NCBI GenBank assembly: GCA_030824295.1
Contig: JAVBYA010000141.1
Location: forward strand, 1 to 9,198
Length of the DNA stretch: 9,198 nt
Origin: Bacteroidota bacterium
Lineage (GTDB): Bacteria > Bacteroidota > Ignavibacteria > UBA10030 > UBA8401
Direction of reading: 5' to 3'
Positions 1 through 6,334 of the stretch are shown one piece after another. Positions within the stretch are counted from its first letter, which is position 1. The number at the start of each line of letters is the position of its first letter. The notes beneath the pieces are model-generated. The model saw only the letters and a list, made by a program, of their open reading frames with translations, had not been told where the DNA came from and ran no database searches. The position numbers and the translations under genes were made by a program.

Positions 1-82
1 GGAACCGTCTCTGAAGGTTGTTCGTCATTCCCACATACAGCCAGCGGACATGAAGACTTTCAAGAACATAGACAGTTATCAT
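1..82 (-). CDS. GIY-YIG nuclease-superfamily protein, N-terminal part (cut by window edge)
   Basis: Read on the minus strand from the ATG at 82-80, the first 27 codons are open and give MITVYVLESLHVRWLYVGMT followed by NNLQRRF. This is the start of a small free-standing GIY-YIG domain: VYVL at residues 4-7 takes the GIY place, YVG at 16-18 takes the YIG place, and the NNLQRR segment matches the usual T(S/N)NLERR that follows. The catalytic Arg/Glu region lies outside the window. Proteins of this type are usually about 80-100 residues; their cellular role is mostly unknown, though the fold is that of UvrC, homing and restriction nucleases. The start codon lies two bases beyond the discriminator base of tRNA-Arg(TCT), so any ribosome binding site would fall within the tRNA's 3' half. 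The frame is too short to judge whether the gene is intact. Confidence 0.75.
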   Translation of the reverse strand, partial: MITVYVLESLHVRWLYVGMTNNLQRRF

Positions 83-84
83 CG

Positions 85-158
85 TGATCCCGGCAAGAAT
101 CGAACTTGCAACCCACAGCTTAGAAGGCTGTTGCTCTATCCAGTTGAGCTACGGGACC
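85..158 (-). tRNA. tRNA-Arg (anticodon TCT)
   Basis: The reverse complement folds as a complete cloverleaf: acceptor GGTCCCG pairs with CGGGATC (one G-T pair), D-stem GCTC/GAGC, anticodon stem ACAGC/GCTGT with loop CTTCTAA, a 5-nt variable loop GGGTT, and T-stem GCAAG/CTTGC with loop TTCGATT. The anticodon, at 124-122, is TCT, reading AGA and, with wobble, AGG. Base 85 (A on the minus strand) is the discriminator. CCA is not encoded, so it must be added enzymatically. The gene is transcribed away from the rest of the window. A GIY-YIG reading frame starts directly after its 3' end, and a second copy of its 5' head lies about 70 bases upstream. Confidence 0.96.
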
Positions 159-171
159 AAAATTAAAACAG

Positions 172-230
172 CGGGATTCTGAACATGGCAGCTGCTCACA
201 AAGAACGTTCGCAAACCATGTTCGAACTAC
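172..230 (-). repeat. tRNA-associated structured repeat, copy A
   Basis: This 59-nt element upstream of tRNA-Arg(TCT) aligns without gaps to 9013-9071 on the other strand at 47 of 59 positions. It begins with GTAGTTCGAA. Arms GAACATGG (223-216) and CCATGTTC (188-181) form the main stem, extended by a G-T pair and by TTGC (214-211) against GCAG (195-192). Relative to the other copy one stem pair is changed from A-T to C-G and two C-G pairs have become T-G, so pairing is kept. The second hairpin seen in the other copy is lost here: only its left arm, ATCCCG, remains before the sequence runs into the tRNA promoter region. No protein is encoded in common by the two copies. Confidence 0.8.
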
Positions 231-238
231 GGGACCCA
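227..238 (-). repeat. Extra copy of the tRNA-Arg(TCT) 5' head
   Basis: On the minus strand the text ATTTTGGGTCCCGTAG, ending at 227, repeats ATTTTGGTCCCGTAG at the true tRNA 5' end (158-149 and just upstream), with one extra G. It includes acceptor strand GGTCCCG, the following TA and the first G of the D-stem, then switches after GTAG into repeat copy A instead of continuing as CTCAACTGG. It is a tRNA fragment and cannot fold as a tRNA. Confidence 0.75.
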
Positions 239-569
239 AAATCATTGTTTCTTGAAAAACTCTTAGCAAAATCCAGACGCGGTACCCAATCACGAACCAA
301 TCTCAAGGAATTGATACGATATGGACCGTTGATCGGGGAAGATGACCGTTACTATTATATAGAGTGAAGCATGGAGCCGTGAAAAAATCCAATGCTTCAC
401 TACAAATATACGAAAACGGATATGTGATTCAAATATCACCGATGTGGGGTAATGGAATTTTAATTTTCCGCTCCATGGGTTGCTTTCCTCTCTAAATTGC
501 TTTACTTTTACCGCAACATCGAGTAATTCCAGTGCTTGGAATTTTCCCCACTCAATAAAAGCGGCGGTC
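239..569. other. AT-rich intergenic stretch, no convincing gene
   Basis: Base composition is clearly more AT-rich than in the genes that follow. A 60-codon frame ends at 367, but its only ATG (185) lies in the stem of the upstream repeat and the product resembles no family I recognise. An inverted repeat lies at 364-400. A weak sigma-70-like pair (TTGCTT at 480, TACTTT at 503, 17-base spacing) lies upstream of the response regulator but matches the consensus at only 3 of 6 positions in each box. A promoter for the plus-strand cluster is expected here but cannot be fixed from sequence alone. Confidence 0.5.
364..400. repeat. Inverted repeat GTGAAGCAT / ATGCTTCAC
   Basis: Arms at 364-372 and 392-400 are perfect 9-bp complements. 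The inner bases GGA and TCC add three pairs beside a single bulged A, leaving a loop of about 12 nt that ends in an A-run. Neither side is followed by a clear T-run, so a classic terminator is not well supported. It could be a protein-binding palindrome, a transcript-end hairpin or a remnant of another small repeat. Confidence 0.5.
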
Positions 570-1274
570 ATGACGAGTAAAAAAGAGGAACAGGAATTGA
601 AACGGATACTCATCGTGGAGGACAATAAGGATATTGCCCTGCTAGTGGAACGCCGCCTCTCGAAAATGTTCGCTGTCGACATCGCCGTGAATGGTGAGGA
701 TGCCACAGTTGCCATCAACGCGAATCCGTTCGATCTGATCATCCTCGATCTGAGTCTCCCGAAGAAATCCGGTTTCGATGTGCTGAAGGATATGAGGAAA
801 AAATCGGCGTATCCGCCGGTGCTGATCCTTTCCGGACTGAATGCCGTTGAAGATAAAGTAAAAGGACTCAAACTTGGTGCGGATGATTATCTCGCCAAAC
901 CGTTCGACGTGAAGGAACTCGTTGCCCGCATCGAAGCGCTGATGCGCCGCGTTCCCTCCGCGCAGGAGATCGTGAAACTCTCCGCCGGGGACCTGGAAAT
1001 GGATCTTGTTGCCCGCAAAGTGGTCCGTGCCGGCAGCGATATCCCGCTCAGCCCGAGGGAATTCGCACTGCTCGAGTATCTGCTCCGCAAAAAAGAGAAG
1101 GTCGTCACCCGCAAAGAGATCGCGGAAGAGGTATGGGGTCATAAGTTCGACGCCGGCACCAATTTCGTGGATGTCTATATAAACTACCTCCGCAAATCCG
1201 TGGACAAGGATTTTCCCAAAAAACTGATCCATACGGTGTATGGTCAGGGATTTGTCCTGAAGATGGAAGACTGA
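570..1274 (+). CDS. OmpR/PhoB-family response regulator
   Basis: A 234-residue two-component response regulator. The receiver domain (about residues 11-128) begins with the hydrophobic strand RILIVEDN and has the acidic pair E17-D18, phospho-acceptor D60 in IILDLSLP, S88 in ILSG, and K110 in LAKPF. The C-terminal winged helix (about 137-232) has the OmpR hallmarks LSPREFALLEYLL, RKEIAEEVWG and VDVYINYLRKSVD, ending in the HTVYGQGF hairpin. When phosphorylated such proteins bind DNA as dimers and control transcription; the target genes are unknown. The frame is open further upstream, to 480, but the ATG at 570 places the receiver strand at the usual distance, and the upstream 30 residues are low-complexity and family-untypical. 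No histidine kinase is encoded nearby, so it is an orphan here. mutY starts 10 bases after its stop, suggesting co-transcription. Confidence 0.93.
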   Translation: MTSKKEEQELKRILIVEDNKDIALLVERRLSKMFAVDIAVNGEDATVAINANPFDLIILDLSLPKKSGFDVLKDMRKKSAYPPVLILSGLNAVEDKVKGLKLGADDYLAKPFDVKELVARIEALMRRVPSAQEIVKLSAGDLEMDLVARKVVRAGSDIPLSPREFALLEYLLRKKEKVVTRKEIAEEVWGHKFDAGTNFVDVYINYLRKSVDKDFPKKLIHTVYGQGFVLKMED

Positions 1275-1284
1275 ACCCGGATCC

Positions 1285-2187
1285 GTGTCCCCGCGAACAA
1301 CCGCCGCACAATTCCACACTGCCGTTCTCCGCTGGTATGCTCTGCACCGCCGCGCTTTACCGTGGCGCCGCACTTCCGATCCATATAGGATATTGTTGTC
1401 CGAGGTGATGGCACAACAGACGCAGGTCTCGCGTGTTGCACTCTATTATAAGAAGTGGCTGAAGTTGTTCCCGACCTTTACGGCCCTGGCGAATGCTCCG
1501 GCAGCGGACGTCCTCCGCGCCTGGTCCGGTCTGGGATACAACAGCCGCGCGCTCCGGTTCCACCGGTTGGCGCAGACGGTCTCCCGCGAACTCCGCTCCC
1601 GTCTTCCGCACGATGCCGATGCCCTGCAGGCACTGCCGGGCATCGGACGATACACCGCGCACGCCGTCTGCTCGTTCGCATTCGGCATGCGTGTGCCGGT
1701 GGTGGATGTGAACATCCGCAGAATATTGACGCGGTGGACAACGCGGGTAAAGAGTGTGAACGATGCTCTGCCGGAGAAGGATGCGTGGCGTATTGCCGAA
1801 GAACTGCTGCCGCAACGGAACAGCGGGGAATGGAACCAGGCGCTGATGGATCTGGGAGCGATGGTCTGTACTGCACGGAGACCGAAATGCGGAGAATGTC
1901 CGGCTGCATCCATATGCCGCTCCGCTTCTTCCCGCGCATTCCTCGCACCGGTGCGCAGCGCGAAGAAGAAGGAACCGTCCCGGCGCGGTATTCCCCGCAG
2001 ACTGTACCGCGGTAGGATACTGAAACTGCTGCATCATCATTCGCTGACAGCGGCAGAAGCGGCGACCGCACTCTGGCGCGATACTGCGGCAGAGGATGCG
2101 GAGTGGGTCGATGCATTGATGACGACGATGGTGCGGGATGGACTGCTCGTGCGCCATGGCGAACGGTATAGGATGACAACGGAATGA
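1285..2187 (+). CDS. mutY: A/G-specific adenine DNA glycosylase, short form without NUDIX-like domain
   Basis: A 300-residue HhH-GPD glycosylase, most like MutY, which removes adenine mispaired with 8-oxoguanine. Visible features are ALPWRRTSDPYRILLSEVMA then QQTQV (24-48) with the expected catalytic E40; the helix-hairpin-helix LPGIGRYTAHAV (117-128) with Y123; catalytic D141 in VVDVNIRRIL; and a [4Fe-4S] ligand set C195, C202, C205, C211 with MutY/EndoIII spacing. The MutT-like 8-oxoG-reading domain of E. coli MutY (about 350 residues) is absent. Instead, residues of about 225-300 look like a winged-helix tail (YRGRILKLL ... WVDALMTTMVRDGLLV). The start is GTG at 1285, 10 bases after the response regulator. 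Its stop overlaps the ogg start as ATGA. A relaxed-specificity mismatch glycosylase of the MIG type is a less likely reading. Confidence 0.88.
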   Translation: MSPRTTAAQFHTAVLRWYALHRRALPWRRTSDPYRILLSEVMAQQTQVSRVALYYKKWLKLFPTFTALANAPAADVLRAWSGLGYNSRALRFHRLAQTVSRELRSRLPHDADALQALPGIGRYTAHAVCSFAFGMRVPVVDVNIRRILTRWTTRVKSVNDALPEKDAWRIAEELLPQRNSGEWNQALMDLGAMVCTARRPKCGECPAASICRSASSRAFLAPVRSAKKKEPSRRGIPRRLYRGRILKLLHHHSLTAAEAATALWRDTAAEDAEWVDALMTTMVRDGLLVRHGERYRMTTE

Positions 2188-2813
2188 CATACCGGAATCT
2201 TGACGGGTTGTACGAATCGTATGCGAAGAAACGGACGGCGATCCGCCGCCGGCTACGCGAGTACAAGGCCGTACCGGTGAGCGGATATTTCTACGAACTG
2301 CTCTACTGTCTGATGACGCCGCAATCCAGCGCGGTGAACGCTGCGAAAGCGCAGCGGCGGTTCGAGGAGGCGGATTTCAAACACTGCGAACTCGATCCGG
2401 TACCGTTCCTCTTCACCGATGAGTATTACATCCGCTTCCACCATTCCAAATCACGGTGGATCACGGAGATGAAGCACCGGTATGAAGAGATCGAAGCGGT
2501 CACGGTCGGTCCGATGTCCGCCGCGGAGAAACGCGAATGGTTCGTGAGGCATGTGAAGGGGCTGAGCTACAAGGAAGCGACGCATTTCCTGAGGAACATC
2601 GGCCGGAACGAAGGACTGACCATCCTTGACCGTCATATCCTGACGAATCTGAAGCGGTACGGGGTCATCCGGTCCCTTCCTCCATCACTCACAAAAAAGC
2701 GGTATCTTCAGATCGAACGGAAGTTCCTCCGGTTCGCAGAGGAGACCGGCATATCGGCGGATGAGCTGGACCTTCTTTTTTGGAGCGCGGAAGCCGGCGA
2801 AATTTTGAAATAG
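2184..2813 (+). CDS. ogg: 8-oxoguanine DNA glycosylase/AP lyase, archaeal-type Ogg2
   Basis: A 209-residue bifunctional N-glycosylase/DNA lyase that excises 8-oxoguanine paired with C and nicks the abasic site by beta-elimination. The HhH-GPD core VKGLSYKEATHFLRNIG (124-140) carries K130, the Schiff-base lysine position, and ILDRHIL (147-153) carries the catalytic aspartate D149. The length and the C-terminal lysine (K209, in GEILK) match the Ogg2 class known from Methanocaldococcus, in which the terminal lysine contacts the oxidised base. It is distinct from MutM/Fpg, the usual bacterial enzyme for this job. Its ATG overlaps the mutY stop by four bases, so translation is probably coupled and the two GO-repair enzymes are made together. 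The stop is 33 bases before yajQ. Confidence 0.93.
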   Translation: MTYRNLDGLYESYAKKRTAIRRRLREYKAVPVSGYFYELLYCLMTPQSSAVNAAKAQRRFEEADFKHCELDPVPFLFTDEYYIRFHHSKSRWITEMKHRYEEIEAVTVGPMSAAEKREWFVRHVKGLSYKEATHFLRNIGRNEGLTILDRHILTNLKRYGVIRSLPPSLTKKRYLQIERKFLRFAEETGISADELDLLFWSAEAGEILK

Positions 2814-2846
2814 AGCATAAATCATCGTACATTACAGAAAAACACC

Positions 2847-3344
2847 ATGGCCCAACAGAATTCGTTCGACATCGTCTCTGAAGTGAACATGCAGGAAGTG
2901 GACAATGCGCTCAACCAGGCGCGGAAAGAGGTCCTGACCCGCTATGATTTCAAGGATTCCAAGACCACCATCGACTTCGCCGAGAAGGAGAAGGAAGTGA
3001 CGCTCCATACGGAAGATGAATTCCGTCTTAAAGCGGTGGTGGATATCCTGCAGAACAAGTTCATCAAGCGGGGGATCGCGATCAAGACGCTGAAGTACGG
3101 CGCGATCGAGACCGCAACAGGCAGCACCGTCCGCCAGAAGATCACGCTGCAGGTGGGGATCGACAAAGAGAACGCAAAGAAACTCGTCCAGATCATCAAG
3201 GAAACGAAGATCAGAGTCCAGGCCTCCATCATGGAGGATCAGGTGCGTGTGCAGGGAAAGGATAAGGACGATCTGCAGAACATCATCGCACATCTTCGCG
3301 GGATCGAATTCCCGCTGCCGCTTCAGTTCACCAATTACCGCTGA
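2847..3344 (+). CDS. yajQ: YajQ family nucleotide-binding protein (UPF0234)
   Basis: A 165-residue protein matching YajQ over its full length: the N-terminal signature MAQQNSFDIVSEVNMQEVDN, RYDFKDSKTTIDF, the middle segment KFIKRGIAIKTLKYG, then LQVGIDKENAKKLVQIIKET and the C-terminal QVRVQGKDKDDLQNIIAHLR with DFPLPLQF-like ending (here EFPLPLQFTNYR). YajQ proteins are cytosolic, made of two ferredoxin-like domains, and bind nucleotides; members in Xanthomonas and Pseudomonas bind cyclic-di-GMP and act with a transcription factor. Whether this one senses c-di-GMP is not visible. It follows ogg after 33 bases and overlaps the amidase start (TGATG), so it sits inside the transcription unit rather than starting it. 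Confidence 0.96.
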   Translation: MAQQNSFDIVSEVNMQEVDNALNQARKEVLTRYDFKDSKTTIDFAEKEKEVTLHTEDEFRLKAVVDILQNKFIKRGIAIKTLKYGAIETATGSTVRQKITLQVGIDKENAKKLVQIIKETKIRVQASIMEDQVRVQGKDKDDLQNIIAHLRGIEFPLPLQFTNYR

Positions 3345-4936
3345 TGAGACGCCCGCTGACCGGTATACTCATCCTCTTCACTGCATTGCTGACGGCAACA
3401 CTGCCGGCGGTGTTGCACGCCCAATCCGATACCATCGTACTCCGTACTGCATCGTCCGCGATCGCGCTACCGGTGCTGCGGACGGACTCAGGTTCCTACC
3501 TTCCCATCCGAACGATCTCCGCATTCCTCGGAGCGGACCATTACGAGAACCGCGCGCTGAAAAAATTGGAAGTGAAATTCCCGGGCACCACAGTGAAGTT
3601 CACCGCCGGGAATGCGTTCGTCGTGATCAGTTCCACCGTCTCCAGACGGAATAAGGTATATCAATTGTCCCTGCCGGTCCTGTTCACACCGAATGGATAT
3701 TTCGCTCCGTCCGACGAACTGCCGGGACTCTTCCGCATTACCGGGGATTCCACCTTGACCATCGGCGAGCCGGGTACGGCCGTTCCTGCTGCGCCGTCCG
3801 CTGCACCTGTTGTGACGGGACTGACCGCGGAGGAGAAAAAGAACGGAACGTTGTTCCGTATCGGTCTTTCATCTCCGGTCAGAGATTTCAACCGCTCGCT
3901 GCAGATGGGGGATTGGGTCTATGTCACCCTTCCCGGAGTGCAGTGCGATACGATGGCATTCGATACATCCTATGCATCCGGGATCATCCGCCGCGTGAAG
4001 CCGGTGCAGTCCGAAACATCGCTGCAGCTCTCGCTGCAGATGCGCGGCAAGGTGGCGCAGACCGAGATCGTGCAGGACCCGCTCAGCAACGACATCCTGC
4101 TGACGCTCATCCCGCCGGAACCGGAGGCGCCGAAAGCGCCGGCGGTCGATTCGGCCGCCCTCCGCCGCAAGCAGAACGAGAAGGCGCGTCAGGACGTGGT
4201 ACGCTCCATCGCCAAGCAGAAGCAGAAATGGAAACTGGATGTGGTGGTGATCGATCCCGGACACGGAGGACACGATCCCGGCGCGATCGGCATCATCGGA
4301 ACGCGGGAGAAGGATATCACGCTCGGCATCTCATTGAAGCTGGGAGAGATGATCAAGAAGGAACTGCCGGATGTGAAAGTGGTCTTCACCCGCAAGACCG
4401 ACCGGTTCGTGGAACTGTACCGCCGCGGCCAGATCGCGAACGAGAATGAAGGGAAGCTGTTCATCAGCATCCACTGCAATTCCACCGAACGGAAACCGTC
4501 GTCCGCCAACGGCTTCGAGATCTATCTGCTCCGTCCCGGCAAGACCGAGGATGCCATCCGCATCGCTGAGAAAGAGAACGATGTGGTGAAACTGGAGAAG
4601 GATTACGAGGACCGGTATCAGGAGCTGACGGAGGAGAACTTCATCATCCTGACCATGGCGCAGAGTGCGTATGTGAAACAGAGCGAGCGCTTCGCCGAGA
4701 TGCTGGAAGAGACGATGAGCGCACAGATGGAAGGGATGCGGCAGCCGGTGAAACAGGCGGGATTCTATGTGCTGGTCGGTGCTTCCATGCCGAACGTACT
4801 GGTGGAATCGGGTTATCTTTCCAACGTGAAAGAAGAGCGGTTCCTGCGGAGCCCTGCCGGACAGCAGAAGGTCGCCACATCGATCCTGAATGCACTCAAA
4901 GGGTTCAAGAACGAATATGAGGATGAGAATCGGTGA
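3344..4936 (+). CDS. Exported N-acetylmuramoyl-L-alanine amidase (Amidase_3)
   Basis: A 530-residue secreted cell-wall hydrolase that cleaves the bond between N-acetylmuramic acid and L-alanine of peptidoglycan. Residues 1-26 form a signal peptide (RR, hydrophobic core GILILFTALLTATLPAVL, AxA-type site HAQ). Residues of about 30-145 resemble the copper-amine-oxidase N-terminal/stalk fold (SYLPIRTISAFLGA, GYFAPSDELPGLF). About 160-265 resemble an AMIN-like beta domain that would target the envelope. A Lys/Gln/Arg-rich linker leads into the catalytic domain (about 297-520), with zinc ligands H307 (DPGHGG), E322 (TREKD) and H377 (SIHCN) and catalytic E488 in LVESGYLSN. Its ATG overlaps the yajQ stop by one base. 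Assignment to daughter-cell separation (AmiC-like) is possible but not shown. Confidence 0.94.
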   Translation: MRRPLTGILILFTALLTATLPAVLHAQSDTIVLRTASSAIALPVLRTDSGSYLPIRTISAFLGADHYENRALKKLEVKFPGTTVKFTAGNAFVVISSTVSRRNKVYQLSLPVLFTPNGYFAPSDELPGLFRITGDSTLTIGEPGTAVPAAPSAAPVVTGLTAEEKKNGTLFRIGLSSPVRDFNRSLQMGDWVYVTLPGVQCDTMAFDTSYASGIIRRVKPVQSETSLQLSLQMRGKVAQTEIVQDPLSNDILLTLIPPEPEAPKAPAVDSAALRRKQNEKARQDVVRSIAKQKQKWKLDVVVIDPGHGGHDPGAIGIIGTREKDITLGISLKLGEMIKKELPDVKVVFTRKTDRFVELYRRGQIANENEGKLFISIHCNSTERKPSSANGFEIYLLRPGKTEDAIRIAEKENDVVKLEKDYEDRYQELTEENFIILTMAQSAYVKQSERFAEMLEETMSAQMEGMRQPVKQAGFYVLVGASMPNVLVESGYLSNVKEERFLRSPAGQQKVATSILNALKGFKNEYEDENR

Positions 4937-5119
4937 ATTTGAAAGAGACTATAAGCTGTTAGCTGTTGGCAGTTAGCTGTTAGCTGTTGGCAGTTAGCTG
5001 TTAGCTGTTGGCTGTTAGCAATGAGCATTCGGTAATTAGTATTGGAGTATTGACGAACAACGGCGCACAGGATCTTTCATTTCCATCGGAACGCCGGGCC
5101 TATCACTGGACATAGGATC
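4937..5119. other. Intergenic gap between the amidase and PLP-enzyme genes
   Basis: Apart from the heptamer array at 4954-5016 this gap shows no reading frame of note, no T-tailed hairpin and no clear ribosome binding site before the ATG at 5120 (the preceding bases are CATAGGATC). A promoter for the next pair of genes may lie between 5017 and 5119, but no convincing boxes were found. Confidence 0.4.
4954..5016. repeat. Tandem repeat, three 21-bp units built from heptamers
   Basis: Three contiguous 21-bp units at 4954-4974, 4975-4995 and 4996-5016. Units 1 and 2 are AGCTGTT AGCTGTT GGCAGTT; unit 3 ends in GGCTGTT (one change). The array is therefore nine heptamers, and a degraded tenth (AGCAATG) follows. 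Because the heptamer contains the palindrome AGCT, neighbouring units can pair weakly within one strand. Similar AGCTGTT/TTAGCTG heptamer arrays occur in intergenic DNA of Bacteroidota and, as STRR sequences, cyanobacteria. On the minus strand it would read as repeated QQLTANC in an otherwise spurious frame. Confidence 0.93.
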
Positions 5120-6316
5120 ATGAAGAAAAAATCCCCCTCTCTCGCTACACGGGCCATCCACGGCACGAAACTCCACCCCTACAAAGGTCCTGTCACCCTG
5201 CCGATATACCAGACATCCACGTACCGGTTCGAGAACTCGAACGATGCGGTGCTGTATGCGAACGGGGACCCGAACGTGTACGTCTATTCCCGGTACCATA
5301 ATCCTTCGGTGGAGGATGTCGAGTCGAAGCTGGCGGCGATGTACAACGCCGAAGCATCGGTGCTCTTCTCCTCCGGCATGGCGGCCATTTCCACGGCGAT
5401 CCTTTCCATCGTAAAGGCAGGGGATGAGATCCTCAGCACGCCGGCACTCTACGGCGGAACGTACCGGTTCTTCCGGGATGTGCTGCCGCAGTTCGGCGTA
5501 ACGGTGAGATATGTGGACCCGAAGGACCTGTCGTCCTGTTCCGCGCTCGCAACACCGAAGACGAAACTCTTCTATTGTGAATCGCCGACCAATCCGACGG
5601 TGGAACTGGTGGACCTGTACCGCGCGATCGCAGAAGTGAAGAAGGCGGAGAAGAAACACCGGACAACGATCGTGACGATGCTGGACAATACGTTCGCCTC
5701 CTGTCTGCATCAGGACCCGTTCGCTATCGGGTTCGATCTGGCGGTGGAGAGCGCCACGAAGTACATCGGCGGACACAGCGACCTGCTGGCCGGCGCGGTG
5801 ATCGGTGCGAAGAAGGAGCTGAAGCAGGTGCGCCAGATCGCAAAATATCTCGGAGGGTGCGCCGACCCGTTCGCTGCATTCCTGATCTCGCGCAGTCTGA
5901 AAACATTCGAACTGCGCGTGCAGCGGCAAACGGAGAATGCCATGGCGCTCGCCAAAGCATTGGAGAAACATCCAAAAGTACTGAAGGTGCTCTATCCGGG
6001 ACTCAAGAGTCATCCGCAGCATGCGCTGGCCAAGAAGCAGATGAGCGGATTCGGAGCGATGCTGCTGATCGAAGTGAAGGGGGGAGTGAAAGGGGCGGCG
6101 AAGGTGTGTGACGCACTCAATGTAGCGGTGAATGCCATGTCGCTCGGCGGCGTGGAGACGCTGGTGAGCATCCCGGTCTATTCATCGCATGTGAACATGA
6201 GCAACGCCGAGCTGGCGATGCACGGCGTGACGCCGGGGATGATCCGCATCTCGGCAGGAGCTGAGGGGATCGACGACCTGATCGGGGACTTCCGGCAGGC
6301 GCTGGACCGGCTCTGA
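5120..6316 (+). CDS. Cys/Met-metabolism PLP enzyme (cystathionine gamma-synthase/lyase family)
   Basis: A 398-residue fold-type I PLP enzyme of the trans-sulfuration family, acting on sulfur amino acids or homoserine esters in the cytosol. Landmarks are TLPIYQTSTYRF (26-37), the cofactor-contacting YSRYHNPS (56-63), SSGMAA (84-89), Y111 in LYGGTYR (stacks on PLP), D189 in LDNTFAS (pairs with the pyridine nitrogen), the Schiff-base lysine K214 in SATKYIGGHSD, and the carboxylate-binding R376 in MIRISAG. The position that is Cys in typical methionine gamma-lyases (LYGCTF) is Gly113, which argues mildly against that activity. Cystathionine gamma-synthase, gamma-lyase, beta-lyase and O-acetylhomoserine sulfhydrylase cannot be separated by eye. 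It is followed after 18 bases by the TerB-like gene. Confidence 0.92.
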   Translation: MKKKSPSLATRAIHGTKLHPYKGPVTLPIYQTSTYRFENSNDAVLYANGDPNVYVYSRYHNPSVEDVESKLAAMYNAEASVLFSSGMAAISTAILSIVKAGDEILSTPALYGGTYRFFRDVLPQFGVTVRYVDPKDLSSCSALATPKTKLFYCESPTNPTVELVDLYRAIAEVKKAEKKHRTTIVTMLDNTFASCLHQDPFAIGFDLAVESATKYIGGHSDLLAGAVIGAKKELKQVRQIAKYLGGCADPFAAFLISRSLKTFELRVQRQTENAMALAKALEKHPKVLKVLYPGLKSHPQHALAKKQMSGFGAMLLIEVKGGVKGAAKVCDALNVAVNAMSLGGVETLVSIPVYSSHVNMSNAELAMHGVTPGMIRISAGAEGIDDLIGDFRQALDRL

Positions 6317-6334
6317 CCGGTCAAAAATAATTCC

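Noticed and set aside
185..367. 60-codon plus-strand frame after the tRNA-Arg(TCT) repeat
   Set aside because: Its only ATG lies inside the stem of repeat copy A, its first third is repeat sequence, and the other repeat copy has a stop in the same frame. The product resembles no known family.
480..569. N-terminal extension of the response regulator from the ATG at 480
   Set aside because: It would add 30 Ser/Asn/Thr-rich residues ahead of a receiver domain that starts normally 10 residues after the ATG at 570.
4954..5016. CRISPR array
   Set aside because: The units are directly adjacent with no unique spacers, and no cas genes are nearby.
5036..6022. 328-codon minus-strand frame opposite the PLP-enzyme gene
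   Set aside because: It is His/Arg/Cys-rich shadow coding against a gene with every catalytic residue in place.
5120..6316. Methionine gamma-lyase
   Set aside because: The Cys typical of that enzyme in the LYGCT motif is Gly here; I kept the broader family call because other activities cannot be separated by eye.
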